From contig JBGCFQ010000024.1 of the NCBI GenBank assembly GCA_045106985.1, positions 124,001 to 188,000 on the forward strand: a stretch of 64,000 bases of DNA, written 5' to 3'. The DNA is from JAUIET01 sp045106985. GTDB lineage: Bacteria; Pseudomonadota; Gammaproteobacteria; Pseudomonadales; JAUIET01. Made by a program: the position numbers and the translations under genes. The notes below the pieces were generated by a model. It did no database searches and had not been told where the DNA came from. It saw nothing but the letters and a program-made list of their open reading frames with translations. Below, piece after piece: positions 42,739 through 52,687 of the stretch (position 1 is the stretch's first letter; every line of letters starts with the position of its first letter).

Positions 42739-43581
42739 ATGGAATACTTAAATTTCCCGCTTATTCTTGTTTTACTGGTCTTCGGCAGCGGCATTGTATG
42801 GCTGGTTGATTCCTTGTTTTTTCGCCGAACGCGACTGAACACCATAGAGAAACTACAATCTGATTGGCCCAATTGGAGCGAAGAAGGAAGCGTCGATCAA
42901 CAACGTTTTCTGGCGTCAGCACAGCAGTCAGCAACTGAGCCAGTAGTGGTCGAGTATGCGCGTTCGCTGTTTCCGGTTTTAGCGGTTGTGTTAGTGCTGC
43001 GCTCTTTCGTGGTCGAACCATTTCAGATCCCTTCGGGTTCTATGATTCCAACGCTTGAAATTGGCGACTTTATTCTGGTCAATAAATACACTTACGGCAT
43101 TCGACTTCCTGTTATCCGCAATAAGGTGATTAACGTTAATGATCCCAAACGCGGTGATGTGATGGTGTTTTTTCCGCCGCATACCAAGCAGTATTTTATT
43201 AAGCGAGTGATCGGTATCCCAGGGGATCTAGTGGAGTACAAAGATAAAGTGCTAACCATTAATGGCGAAGTACAGCCACAGAAACTGCTTGCCGAATTGC
43301 CCCCAGCTAGCCCTAGGGAGCGTCTTCTTGAAGAGACTATCAATGGCGTGGAACACCAAATCCGGCAAGAGACGCGCAACTACCGTATGGATGATATGTC
43401 GATTAAAGTTCGACCAGGACATTATTTCTTGATGGGGGACAATCGAGACAACAGCAGCGATTCACGGGTTTGGGGGCAAGTGCCAGAAGAGAACATTGTT
43501 GGGCGCGCATTCGCAATTTGGATGCATTGGGAAGAGTTCCTAAGCGTGCCAAGCTTTTCACGAGTGGGGCGTGTGCATTAA
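42739..43581 (+). CDS. lepB: Signal peptidase I
   Basis: 280 residues. Two N-terminal membrane helices (about 4-22 and 65-85) are followed by the catalytic domain with serine in IPSGSMIPTLEIGDF and the lysine base in FFPPHTKQYFIKRVIGIPGD. Box E, GDNRDNSSDSRVWG, is complete. It cuts signal peptides from exported pre-proteins at the outer face of the inner membrane. It follows lepA as in E. coli and Pseudomonas. Confidence 0.96.
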   Translation: MEYLNFPLILVLLVFGSGIVWLVDSLFFRRTRLNTIEKLQSDWPNWSEEGSVDQQRFLASAQQSATEPVVVEYARSLFPVLAVVLVLRSFVVEPFQIPSGSMIPTLEIGDFILVNKYTYGIRLPVIRNKVINVNDPKRGDVMVFFPPHTKQYFIKRVIGIPGDLVEYKDKVLTINGEVQPQKLLAELPPASPRERLLEETINGVEHQIRQETRNYRMDDMSIKVRPGHYFLMGDNRDNSSDSRVWGQVPEENIVGRAFAIWMHWEEFLSVPSFSRVGRVH

Positions 43582-43763
43582 TTTTTCTCCTAATTTAACC
43601 ATTGAGCTGTGTTGTTACGTCGTCATTGGCGTAGCGCTATCGAGACTTGGCGGTGTGCCGCTAAGGGGGTGAACTTGTTCAGAGCCTACCTTGCTTCTAT
43701 ACTGATCAAAGTGTTTCCAAAAAATTATCTGACCAAAAAGATATCTAGCCCCTAGGTAAAACA

Positions 43764-44171
43764 ATGAATTCTACTAAACCGACATCTGTGATCATGCGCC
43801 GCCAAACAGGGGCGATTGATATGATCGTTATTTTTGCGATCATGTTTGGCGTTGTTGCAATTGTTGCCGGCATCAAAATTATGCCGGTGTACATAGATCA
43901 TTGGAGCATTGAAGAGGCTTTGACCGATGTTGTTAATGAGGCCGCCAGCGAAGGTAAACCCACTAAGAAAAGTCTTCAACGCAAGATGGGCAGACGCATG
44001 CAGGTTAATCGTCTTGAGTTCATAACAACTGATGACCTGAAGTTTGAGCGTACCAAGACGACGCTTACAGGATCTATTGATTACGAACGTCGCGTGCCTC
44101 TAATTTTTAACATGGACATTGTGGTGAAGTTTCCAGAGACAGTGGCTGAGGCAGCACTTTCAAGTGAATGA
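43764..44171 (+). CDS. DUF4845 membrane protein
   Basis: 135 residues. One membrane helix near the N-terminus (MIVIFAIMFGVVAIVAGIKI, about 20-39) is followed by a small alpha/beta domain (YIDHWSIEEALTDVVNEAA). It is the protein of unknown function placed between lepB and rnc in Pseudomonas-like genomes, assigned to DUF4845. It overlaps rnc by 8 bp, suggesting coupled translation. No function is known. Confidence 0.85.
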   Translation: MNSTKPTSVIMRRQTGAIDMIVIFAIMFGVVAIVAGIKIMPVYIDHWSIEEALTDVVNEAASEGKPTKKSLQRKMGRRMQVNRLEFITTDDLKFERTKTTLTGSIDYERRVPLIFNMDIVVKFPETVAEAALSSE

Positions 44172-44856
44172 CGCTGCGGCGAAACCTGACTATGCAGAAC
44201 TGGAGCAGCGACTAGCTTACAGCTTTACCGACTCGCAGCGCTTAATACAGGCACTTACGCATCGCAGCTTTTCTTCAACTCATAATGAACGCCTTGAATT
44301 CCTGGGCGACTCCATTCTTAGCCTTGTGATTGCCGATGCGCTCTATCACCAATTTCCAACTGCGAGTGAAGGTGACTTAAGTCGTTTAAGGTCAGGCCTG
44401 GTGAAAGGTACAACACTTACAGAGCTGGCTACCGATCTCGGTTTGGGCGACTTTCTGCGCCTCGGTGCAGGAGAGGCGAAAAGCGGAGGGCGCCGAAGAG
44501 CGTCAATTCTGGCTGACACAGTTGAAGCGCTGATAGGCGCCGTATACCTTGATGCAGATATGTCTGCTGCCTCATCGCTTATTACCTTATTGTTTCGGGA
44601 CAGACTGGCCGCACTTGATCTCGAGGTTAGTAGTAAAGACCCTAAAACACGTTTACAGGAATTGGTTCAAGGTAAGAAGCAGCCGTTGCCTGTATACTCG
44701 CTGAAACAAAGTTTTGGCAAAGCGCATGAGCGGCGTTTCATCGTCGAATGTAGAGTTGTTGATTTAGAACAGCCAACTGAGGGTGAAGGCAGCAGTCGCC
44801 GCGACGCAGAACAAATTGCTGCCCAAATTGCACTCAATCAGTTGTTACCATCATGA
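44164..44856 (+). CDS. rnc: Ribonuclease III
   Basis: 230 residues from a GTG that overlaps the DUF4845 gene. RNase III cleaves double-stranded RNA in rRNA and mRNA processing. The catalytic signature NERLEFLGDSIL is at about 39-50, followed by LADTVEALIGAVYLD, and a double-stranded RNA-binding domain at about 155-228 (DPKTRLQELVQGKKQPLPVY). It overlaps era by 4 bp. Typical length. Confidence 0.97.
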   Translation: MNDAAAKPDYAELEQRLAYSFTDSQRLIQALTHRSFSSTHNERLEFLGDSILSLVIADALYHQFPTASEGDLSRLRSGLVKGTTLTELATDLGLGDFLRLGAGEAKSGGRRRASILADTVEALIGAVYLDADMSAASSLITLLFRDRLAALDLEVSSKDPKTRLQELVQGKKQPLPVYSLKQSFGKAHERRFIVECRVVDLEQPTEGEGSSRRDAEQIAAQIALNQLLPS

Positions 44857-45779
44857 ATGACATACCCCAGAAAGAACCGGCGCAGAAAGAGCCTTCGCGT
44901 TGTGGATACGTTGCCATCGTAGGCCGCCCTAACGTAGGCAAGTCTACGTTGTTAAACCATATGCTCGGCCAAAAGCTAAGTATCACTTCACGAAAACCGC
45001 AAACTACGCAGCATAGCTTGCTCGGCATCAAAACGTTCGATAACACTCAGTGCATTTTTGTGGATACTCCCGGGTTGCATAGGGATCACAAAAGCAGTGC
45101 GGTGAACCGCCATATGAACCGTTCAGCTCGCTCTGTTATTGATGATGTTGATTTGGTTCTTTTTATGGTTGACCGTACGCAATGGGGAGAAGAAGAGGAG
45201 TGGATTGCGAGTTTGGTAGATAAAAGCAAAGCTCCGGTTTTTCTGGTTATAAACAAAACCGACCTGTTAGCTGATCGTGCTGCATTGCTGCCATTCTTGG
45301 AAAAAATAGGCGAAAAATTCAAGTTTCAAGAGTACGTGCCAATAGCGGCGCTAAACGGGGAGTATCTGGATCAGCTGCAAACTGCTATCAGCGAACACTT
45401 GCCTGAGGGTGAATTCCACTTTCCTGACGACCAGATTACCGATAAAAGCGAACGTTTTATGGTTGCTGAAATTATTCGGGAGAAACTGATTCGCCAGCTA
45501 GGTCGCGAATTGCCCTATGCAACAGCGGTAGAAATCGAGCATTTCAAGGTAGAAAAGGGCCTGCACGATATTGCTGCCACGATTTTGGTTGAAAGGTCGG
45601 GGCAGAAAGCAATTATCATTGGCAAAGGTGGTTCGCGTCTGCAGAAAATTGGTAGTCAGGCTAGAGTCGACCTGGAAAATATGTTCGAGCAGAAGGTTAT
45701 GTTGCGTTTATGGGTCAAGGTGAAGCAGGGCTGGTCCAATGACGAACGTGCTTTGAAAAGCCTCGGCTTTGACGACTAA
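44853..45779 (+). CDS. era: GTPase Era
   Basis: 308 residues. Era binds the 3' end of 16S rRNA and supports small-subunit maturation. G1 is VAIVGRPNVGKSTLLNHML, G3 is FVDTPGLHRDH and G4 is LVINKTDLL. The C-terminal KH domain has IIIGKGGSRLQKIGSQAR. The gene overlaps rnc by 4 bp and is followed 12 bp later by recO, as in many gammaproteobacteria. Confidence 0.97.
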   Translation: MNDIPQKEPAQKEPSRCGYVAIVGRPNVGKSTLLNHMLGQKLSITSRKPQTTQHSLLGIKTFDNTQCIFVDTPGLHRDHKSSAVNRHMNRSARSVIDDVDLVLFMVDRTQWGEEEEWIASLVDKSKAPVFLVINKTDLLADRAALLPFLEKIGEKFKFQEYVPIAALNGEYLDQLQTAISEHLPEGEFHFPDDQITDKSERFMVAEIIREKLIRQLGRELPYATAVEIEHFKVEKGLHDIAATILVERSGQKAIIIGKGGSRLQKIGSQARVDLENMFEQKVMLRLWVKVKQGWSNDERALKSLGFDD

Positions 45780-45791
45780 GCGAATTATTCA

Positions 45792-46529
45792 ATGGCCCGC
45801 TCAGCCACGACCACTCATGCGGCTTATATACTCCATACTCGGCCTTATAGGGAAACCAGCATAACGCTTGAGCTTCTGACCAGTGATCTTGGCAGAGTGG
45901 GAGCAATATATAAAGGTGGGCGAAAAGGTGGAAAGAACAAGGCTCGCCCTGAGTCGTTTATCCACTATCATGCCTGCCTGTTCGGGTCTGGTGAGCTTAA
46001 ATCTGTGGCCTCATTAGAGGTGGATCAGCCTTTTGATATGCAACGATTACAAGGCGTGCAGCTATTCAGTGCGATGTATGTCAATGAGCTGCTGTACAAA
46101 GCTCTACCGCGCAGTGTTGTACACGAAGATATTTTTGTTGCCTATCAGGATGTTCTGCTGGCGTTAAGAAGCACGGCGAACTTTGAAGCGCACTTACGGC
46201 ATTTCGAGTTACGTTGTCTGACAAGCCTGGGCTACGGTTTATCCTTCGATTATGAAGCCGACGGGCAGACTGCCATTCAAGCCGATAGGCATTATACCTT
46301 TGAGGCAACACGCGGTTTTTGCGTTGCTTCTGTAGATGAGATTAACAAGGCACAAGTGACTAAACGCTTGCTTGTAAAAGGAGAGGTGCTAATGGCAATA
46401 GCCAATGGCCAATGGCAAGACAGCGTCGTTTTGCAATCCCTAAAGCGCATCAATCAATATGCGATAAATGACTTGTTGAAAGGTAGACCTATTAAAAGCC
46501 GAGAGTTTCTGCGCAAGAGTAGCCGCTAG
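45792..46529 (+). CDS. recO: DNA repair protein RecO
   Basis: 245 residues. RecO anneals single-stranded DNA and loads RecA with RecR in gap repair. The N-terminal OB-fold region (AAYILHTRPYRETSITLELLT, then GRVGAIYKGGRKGGK) and the characteristic helical part (LFSAMYVNELLYKALPR) are typical. The zinc-binding cysteines of some RecO proteins are not obvious. It ends the conserved string; pdxJ, which follows recO in Pseudomonas, is absent here. Confidence 0.92.
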   Translation: MARSATTTHAAYILHTRPYRETSITLELLTSDLGRVGAIYKGGRKGGKNKARPESFIHYHACLFGSGELKSVASLEVDQPFDMQRLQGVQLFSAMYVNELLYKALPRSVVHEDIFVAYQDVLLALRSTANFEAHLRHFELRCLTSLGYGLSFDYEADGQTAIQADRHYTFEATRGFCVASVDEINKAQVTKRLLVKGEVLMAIANGQWQDSVVLQSLKRINQYAINDLLKGRPIKSREFLRKSSR

Positions 46530-46583
46530 TACTTTTCAATTAAAGCGAGCGTTTTTACAAGTAGAGATCTACGACTTGGCCCG

Positions 46584-49358
46584 TCAAATCTCGAATAAAA
46601 CCTCTAAGTCGTGTTCTTCATGCCAGTTCAATAAACGCGCTACCTCGCTATCCAATTCGGCCAGCAAACTGAATGCAGCGGACGTCTCATTACTTTTCAA
46701 TTTCGTTTCTATGTTGTGACAAATTTGCCGCAACGCGGGTACTCCCGTATAGCAGGCATGGCCGTGAAGATAGTGCACGGCATCTCTCAGCTCGCTTAAC
46801 GTGTTTTGTTGTGCCAATCGTTGAATTTCAATATGCTGCTCGGCCAACGATTCCAGCAATCCGGACAACATTTCGTGTGCAATAGCAGGCTTATTTGATG
46901 CAAGTTTCAGGCAGTCAGAAACATCAACTGGGCCGACTCGTTCGCTCTCTTCGCCCGGATAAGTGTCTTCTACTAGTACGGTCTGTTCATCTATTAGTGC
47001 AGCGCCAGCGCCACCGTCGTCCTGACTCCACCTGTTCAGAACGCTGCGTAGTTGATCTTCCATGATAGGCTTGCCAAGGTAATCGTTCATACCTGCGCGA
47101 AGAAAGGAATTGCGATCTTCGATGTGAGCGTGCGCGGTTACGGCAATAACAGGAGTTGCTTTGTTTAAGATACTCTCGGTTCGTATCAATTGTGCAGCCT
47201 CGATGCCTGAAATTTCCGGCATCTGAATATCCATGAAAATCATCTCGAAGGATTCCTGATCAGCCAAGGCAATGGCTTCGGCGCCGCTGCTTACAGGTAA
47301 GCAATCAAAGTTCTCCTGTTCTAGCATCAATCTTAGTAGCTTCAAATTCGCAGAATTATCGTCAACAATCAGGATTCGTTGGGAGGCTGACGATGCACGT
47401 GTTTTCTGAGTGACATTAAGCAACTTTTTTTGCTGCTCTTGTTCCTGAGGTAGTCGAGCGTTCAGTGCGTCATAAAGTTCGAAGCGACGCAGTGGAATAA
47501 CAAGGATGTTCTCTGCAGAAAAATTCAGTTTTGATTGAACTCGATTTTGCATTTCGCGAGCGCACAGCACTAAGACATTGTTTTTCTCTGCCATTGTCTG
47601 CAGAAGCTGAACCTCGCTTGGAGACGACAAGTTCGCTTCATTCACGCCAATGACCGCAACGACCGGATCATCAATTGAGTAGTTAGAAAGCTGTTCGGTG
47701 CACGCCTCAAAAGATAAAACGCGTTCAGCGTCAACATTCCAGCGCCGGAATATATGCTGCATTGCTGTCGCTAGTCCAGTGTCATTGTGGTTGTAGAGAA
47801 CATGTAAGGGCTGCAGTTCAATAGGTTTGTTTTGTTGGGAAACGATTTTAGTATGCAGAGTGAAACGAAAGGTCGATCCTTCGCCCTCCTGGCTGTGCAA
47901 GACAATGCTGCTACCCATTTGTTCAACAAGTCTTTGCGCAATAACAAGGCCCAGCCCAGTGCCCCCATAGTTCCTGCTAACTGATCGATCGCCTTGACTA
48001 AATGCACTGAACAGGTTCCGTTGCTGCTCATCACTCATTCCTATACCAGTGTCGCTAACGCTTAATTCTATTTCTTCATTATTGCTACTAGCGACTTCGA
48101 TCTTAACGTAACCTGCGTCGGTAAACTTAATTGCATTATGTACCAGGTTTGTCATTACTTGCTGAAGGCGTTGAGGGTCTCCAGTGATGAACTCAGGTAC
48201 ATTAGGCTGATAGATGATACTAAGCACAATGTCTTTGTCATTGCTCATGGGCGCCATCAGTGTCATGGTTTCTTCGAGTAGGTCAAATAAATTGATGGTG
48301 ATGTAATCTAAAACCAGTTTGCCGGCCTCAATCTTTGAAAAATCAAGAATGTCATTGATGATCCGAAGTAGGCCATTGGCTGATTGTCGAATTGTGCTGA
48401 CATAGTCGATTTGCTTGTCGGCAAGCGGAGTCTTCATAATCAGATTGGTGAAGCCGATTATGCCGTTCAAAGGCGTTCTTATTTCGTGGCTAGTGTTGGC
48501 GAGAAATTCTGACTTCACGTGCGAGGCGTTAACGGCTTCCTTTCGCGCTAAATCGAGCTCTATATTTTGTACTTCCAGCGTTTCCAGCGTCTCGCGTAGG
48601 TCGCGGGTGGTTTGTGCGGCACTGCGTTCACTTTCTTTTTGGGCGTCATAGAATTGTGCCCACATTTCGTTGAGTTTAGACGCTATAAGATCTAATTCGT
48701 CTTGTGTGCTATCTACTTCTATGGTGGCGGCCATTGATGTGCTGGAAGTTTGGCTGATACCTGCAAGAATTTTCTCCACCTTGCGGTTGTAGCTATTACT
48801 AAAGTAGAGGGCTAACGCGATCAGGCTGATGAGTAGACCAAGAGTGACACCGCCAGACGTCAATAGCACCTGGAACATGCTAATGATCAAAGGATGATTT
48901 GCATATTCAAGCTCAACCCAGCCTAGGGCCGCGTCGGGTTGTTCGGTGAACAATTGCTTTGGGTCTATTGGGCGTACAAAACGATAGGAACCCTCAGATT
49001 CTCCGATGACGACATCATTGTTGATGGCAGGCCGTTCTCGCAAAATAGGCAGCATGCTCGGCCCTGAGTGAACAGGTCTTTTCAATAGTTCCGAATAAAT
49101 AGTGACCGATCGCACAGCATGCTCTTCGAGCACGGCATCGGCCAGGCGCTGCAAAGTGTCTTCACTGATCGATTCTTCAGCCACGGCGCCTGTCAGAAGC
49201 GCTAATTGGGTGCTTGCTGAAACGCCGCGTTCGAGTAAAAAACGTTCTAAAACAACTTGTTGCGCACTAACAAAGAAGAAGCCGAGCAAAATAACGGCAA
49301 TACTCAGGAAGCCAACGTTGAGCAACAGCATACGACGTTTCAATGACCATACAGGCAT
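46584..49358 (-). CDS. barA: Hybrid sensor histidine kinase BarA/GacS
   Basis: 924 residues. The order of parts is: membrane helix at about 10-29, periplasmic sensor (about 30-155), second helix (about 160-182), HAMP-like region, histidine phosphotransfer helix with HEIRTPLNGI, HATPase domain (MTNLVHNAIKFTDAGYV, GTGLGLVIAQRL), a degenerate receiver-like region, true receiver (LIVDDNSANLKLLRLML, FMDIQMPEISG), and a C-terminal Hpt domain with HYLHGHACYTG. It is the tripartite kinase that drives UvrY/GacA and the CsrA-controlling small RNAs. It is convergent with recO and divergent from cysM. Confidence 0.9.
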   Translation of the reverse strand: MPVWSLKRRMLLLNVGFLSIAVILLGFFFVSAQQVVLERFLLERGVSASTQLALLTGAVAEESISEDTLQRLADAVLEEHAVRSVTIYSELLKRPVHSGPSMLPILRERPAINNDVVIGESEGSYRFVRPIDPKQLFTEQPDAALGWVELEYANHPLIISMFQVLLTSGGVTLGLLISLIALALYFSNSYNRKVEKILAGISQTSSTSMAATIEVDSTQDELDLIASKLNEMWAQFYDAQKESERSAAQTTRDLRETLETLEVQNIELDLARKEAVNASHVKSEFLANTSHEIRTPLNGIIGFTNLIMKTPLADKQIDYVSTIRQSANGLLRIINDILDFSKIEAGKLVLDYITINLFDLLEETMTLMAPMSNDKDIVLSIIYQPNVPEFITGDPQRLQQVMTNLVHNAIKFTDAGYVKIEVASSNNEEIELSVSDTGIGMSDEQQRNLFSAFSQGDRSVSRNYGGTGLGLVIAQRLVEQMGSSIVLHSQEGEGSTFRFTLHTKIVSQQNKPIELQPLHVLYNHNDTGLATAMQHIFRRWNVDAERVLSFEACTEQLSNYSIDDPVVAVIGVNEANLSSPSEVQLLQTMAEKNNVLVLCAREMQNRVQSKLNFSAENILVIPLRRFELYDALNARLPQEQEQQKKLLNVTQKTRASSASQRILIVDDNSANLKLLRLMLEQENFDCLPVSSGAEAIALADQESFEMIFMDIQMPEISGIEAAQLIRTESILNKATPVIAVTAHAHIEDRNSFLRAGMNDYLGKPIMEDQLRSVLNRWSQDDGGAGAALIDEQTVLVEDTYPGEESERVGPVDVSDCLKLASNKPAIAHEMLSGLLESLAEQHIEIQRLAQQNTLSELRDAVHYLHGHACYTGVPALRQICHNIETKLKSNETSAAFSLLAELDSEVARLLNWHEEHDLEVLFEI

Positions 49359-49450
49359 ACGTTTATTGTTCTCTTGGTGTTAAAATAGTGCCCTCTGATC
49401 GCCTGCTAATCTAAACAACTGGCGTCGCTGTAGAGTAGATAGTATACGCT

Positions 49451-50362
49451 ATGCAAGACCTTGATTTTCCAACCATTGAATCGTGCATTGGCAATACGCC
49501 ACTGGTGCGTTTACAGCGTTTGCCAGGCAATACAAGCAATACCATACTGGCGAAGCTTGAGGGTAACAACCCTGCGGGCTCAGTAAAAGACCGAGCGGCT
49601 TTGAGTATGATCCAGCGTGCCGAACAGCGTGGCCAAATTAAACCAGGCGATACTCTGATTGAAGCGACTAGTGGCAATACAGGCATTGCCCTGGCTATGG
49701 CGGCAGCGATCAAGGGCTATAAGATAATACTCATAATGCCCGACCATATGAGTGAAGAGCGCAAGCTCGCAATGTCAGCCTATGGCGCAAAGTTGTTGGG
49801 AGTATCCCAAACAGGGGGTATGGAGGAGGCTCGTGACCTTGCGCTGGCTATGCAGGCGAGAGGTGAGGGTAAGGTTTTGGATCAATTCTCCAACCCCGAT
49901 AACCCGCTCGCACACTACGACACGACAGGGCCAGAAATTTGGTCACAAACCGCTGGGCGAATTACTCATTTTGTCAGCTCTATGGGCACAACGGGCACAA
50001 TAATGGGCGTTTCTCGTTACCTTAAAGAACAGAACCCTGATATCCAGATAGTTGGTTTGCAGCCTGAAGATGGTTCAGCCATTCCGGGAATTCGCCGTTG
50101 GCCAACTGAGTATCTGCCCAAAATATTTGAATCAACAAGGGTCGATAGAACCATCGATATAAGCCAGCATCAATCGGAAACAACCATGCGCGAATTGGCT
50201 CGTACCGAGGGCATCTTTTGCGGGGTGTCGTCGGGAGGCGCTATCTCTGCAGCATTACAGTTGTCAGCTGAAGTGGAAAACGCGGTGATCGTTGCAATTG
50301 TGTGCGACAGAGGCGATCGATACATGTCTACAGGTGTGTTTGCTGATGGTTCAAGCGCGTAA
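49451..50362 (+). CDS. cysM: Cysteine synthase B
   Basis: 303 residues. This pyridoxal-phosphate enzyme makes cysteine from O-acetylserine and sulphide or thiosulphate. The Schiff-base lysine lies in LEGNNPAGSVKDRAAL, the phosphate-binding loop is EATSGNTGIALAMAAA, and the C-terminal GVSSGGAISAAL is standard. The CysM-type QPEDGSAIPGIRRWP segment separates it from CysK. It is transcribed away from barA. The overlap of 17 bp with relA suggests coupling; the rlmD gene that sits between them in Pseudomonas is missing. Confidence 0.94.
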   Translation: MQDLDFPTIESCIGNTPLVRLQRLPGNTSNTILAKLEGNNPAGSVKDRAALSMIQRAEQRGQIKPGDTLIEATSGNTGIALAMAAAIKGYKIILIMPDHMSEERKLAMSAYGAKLLGVSQTGGMEEARDLALAMQARGEGKVLDQFSNPDNPLAHYDTTGPEIWSQTAGRITHFVSSMGTTGTIMGVSRYLKEQNPDIQIVGLQPEDGSAIPGIRRWPTEYLPKIFESTRVDRTIDISQHQSETTMRELARTEGIFCGVSSGGAISAALQLSAEVENAVIVAIVCDRGDRYMSTGVFADGSSA

Positions 50363-52577
50363 ATCGTCGCTTGCTCTGCTAGCGACAAAGTTCGAGTTCG
50401 ACGACTGGTATTCGCAGCTACAGCTGCCAGATGACACCTATCAGGCTGAGGTGCTGGCGCAGGCTTTGGACATGAGTGCTGCCGCGGAGCTAGAGGCCGG
50501 CGTTAGCAGCCATATAGGAACAGACAAGAGTGCATTCCACTTTGGATTGCAGATGGCTGAAATATTGCTGGCCTACAAGGTTGATCAAAATGCCTTTGTT
50601 GCCGCCTTGCTGTATAGACAAGTGCGCAAAATGCGAGTTTCGCTAGATGAAATAGAGCAGCAGTTTGGACCGCAGGTCAGCACCTTAATTGCCGGTGTTC
50701 AACGCATGGCAATGATTAGCCAAACAAGCGATGACCCTACTCGATCAGTGCTGGGTCAAGGTGCAAATCAAGCACAAGCTATTCGTAAAATGCTGATTTC
50801 CATCGTTGACGACGTGCGCATAGCCCTGCTCAAGTTGGCCGAACGAACGGTAGCAATACGTGTGGCAAAGGATGAGCCACAAAGGCGTATCAAAATAGCC
50901 CGGGAAGTATTTAATGTGTATGTGCCACTGGCGCATAGGCTTGGTATTGGGCAGCTTAAGTGGGAGCTGGAAGATCTGTCATTTCGCTATCTTGAGCCCG
51001 ACGTTTATCAACAGATAGCGGGTTTGCTGGCTGAAAAAAGAGTTGATAGGGAATCATTTATTGATCAGGTTGCTCAGCAACTAACAGAATCGTTGAATGA
51101 TGCGGGGGTTAACTCTGACATAAGCGGCAGAGTGAAGCATATTTTCAGCATTTGGCGAAAGATGCGTTCTAAAGCCATAAGTTTTTCAGAAGTTTATGAC
51201 ATTCGTGCTGTGCGTATTTTGGTGGACAGACCTCACGATTGCTACGCGGCATTAGGGATTGTGCATTTGCTCTGGCGCAGTGTTCCAAACGAATTTGACG
51301 ATTACATAGCCAATCCAAAGGAGAATGGTTATCGGTCCTTGCATACGGCGGTGATTGGGCCTGGAGGAAGAACGCTTGAGGTTCAGATCCGTACGCATTC
51401 CATGCATCAGGAAGCCGAATACGGTGTGTGCGCGCACTGGGTGTACAAGGGGTCTGACAGCGAAAGATCTACGGATACCTCCTACGAGGAAAAAATCGCA
51501 TGGCTTCGCGAGGTGCTGCAATGGAATGAAGATATGCAGCAAAGTGACGGCTTGGGTCGTCAGATACGTAGCCAAATCGTTAGTGATCGAGTGTATGTGT
51601 TTACGCCAGAAGGCCATGTTGTTGATTTGCCTCGGGGTGCGACGCCAATCGACTTCGCCTATCATGTTCATACCGACGTTGGTCACCGCTGCAAAGGGGC
51701 AAAGATTGGCGGGCGTATAGTGCCGCTGTCCTATCAGTTGAAAACAGGCGAGCAGATCGAAATCATTACTGGCAGCCAATTTTCGCCCAGTCGAGATTGG
51801 ATGCGCGATGGTTTAGCGTACACGCGTACTGCGCGGGCTAAATCGAAGATACGGCAGTGGTTCAAGCGACAAGACAGCGAAGATAATGAAGCTGCAGGCC
51901 AACAGTTGGTTGAACGTGAATTTAAACGCCTTGCCCTGACCAGCCTTGATTACAGTTATGTTGCGCGTAAAGTTAATTGTCAGAGCGTAGAGTCAATGTA
52001 TGCGGCGATCGGTGCCGGAGATATTGGTTTGAACCAAGTGTTGAATGCGGCGCAGAGCATACTGGGAGCGGATAGCCCTGACTTTAAACCACGTATCCAC
52101 GACATTGAGCGGGCTGAAAAAGCGATTGGCGTGCAAATTGGAGGCGTTGGTAACTTGCTCAGCCACTTGGCAAGGTGTTGCAAAGCTGTGCCGGGCGACC
52201 CCATTCTGGGTTACGTAACGCAGGGAAGGGGGGTGTCGATACACCGTCAAGACTGCGGGCGAATGTTGTCTCTGGTGGACAAAGACCCAGATCGCGTAAT
52301 AGAGGTTAGCTGGGACGGATACGACGAATATACCTACCCGGTAGAAATCAGAGTGGAAGCCTATGATCGCAGAGGGCTATTGAGCGATGTGACAGGCCTA
52401 TTAGCAGCCGAAAAGTGCAATCTGACACAGGTGCAAACTCACACTAACAAACAAACCAACACTGTTCGAATAGTGATCACTATCGAGGTAGATGGCCTTC
52501 ACTCTTTGGCTAGTTTGCTGGCCAAAATCAGCATGCTCAAAAATGTCTCATCAGCTGAGCGAATTGTCAGCGGTTGA
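50346..52577 (+). CDS. relA: GTP pyrophosphokinase RelA
   Basis: 743 residues from the ATG at 50346, inside cysM. It makes (p)ppGpp during the stringent response on stalled ribosomes. The N-terminal hydrolase region is degenerate (no intact HD pair), as expected for RelA rather than SpoT. The synthetase domain contains VYDIRAVRILVDRPHDCYAAL and ENGYRSLHTAVIGPGG. TGS (VYVFTPEGHVVDLPRGATPIDFAYHVH), the RIS/zinc-finger region (ARCCKAVPGDPILGYVT), and ACT domains follow. Length is normal. Confidence 0.95.
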   Translation: MVQARKSSLALLATKFEFDDWYSQLQLPDDTYQAEVLAQALDMSAAAELEAGVSSHIGTDKSAFHFGLQMAEILLAYKVDQNAFVAALLYRQVRKMRVSLDEIEQQFGPQVSTLIAGVQRMAMISQTSDDPTRSVLGQGANQAQAIRKMLISIVDDVRIALLKLAERTVAIRVAKDEPQRRIKIAREVFNVYVPLAHRLGIGQLKWELEDLSFRYLEPDVYQQIAGLLAEKRVDRESFIDQVAQQLTESLNDAGVNSDISGRVKHIFSIWRKMRSKAISFSEVYDIRAVRILVDRPHDCYAALGIVHLLWRSVPNEFDDYIANPKENGYRSLHTAVIGPGGRTLEVQIRTHSMHQEAEYGVCAHWVYKGSDSERSTDTSYEEKIAWLREVLQWNEDMQQSDGLGRQIRSQIVSDRVYVFTPEGHVVDLPRGATPIDFAYHVHTDVGHRCKGAKIGGRIVPLSYQLKTGEQIEIITGSQFSPSRDWMRDGLAYTRTARAKSKIRQWFKRQDSEDNEAAGQQLVEREFKRLALTSLDYSYVARKVNCQSVESMYAAIGAGDIGLNQVLNAAQSILGADSPDFKPRIHDIERAEKAIGVQIGGVGNLLSHLARCCKAVPGDPILGYVTQGRGVSIHRQDCGRMLSLVDKDPDRVIEVSWDGYDEYTYPVEIRVEAYDRRGLLSDVTGLLAAEKCNLTQVQTHTNKQTNTVRIVITIEVDGLHSLASLLAKISMLKNVSSAERIVSG

Positions 52578-52687
52578 AGCACCTCTTCACTGATCACTTG
52601 GTCTACACTTAGTAAAGCGCGCGAGCACGTCCTGCAATCAACTTGGGCTCGGCGCACCAGGGTTCGTCAGCTATAAAAAAGAGACCA

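Noticed and set aside
51252..51779. 175-codon minus-strand frame inside relA
   Set aside because: Antisense to conserved RelA synthetase and TGS coding sequence; cysteine/histidine-scattered composition typical of a shadow frame.
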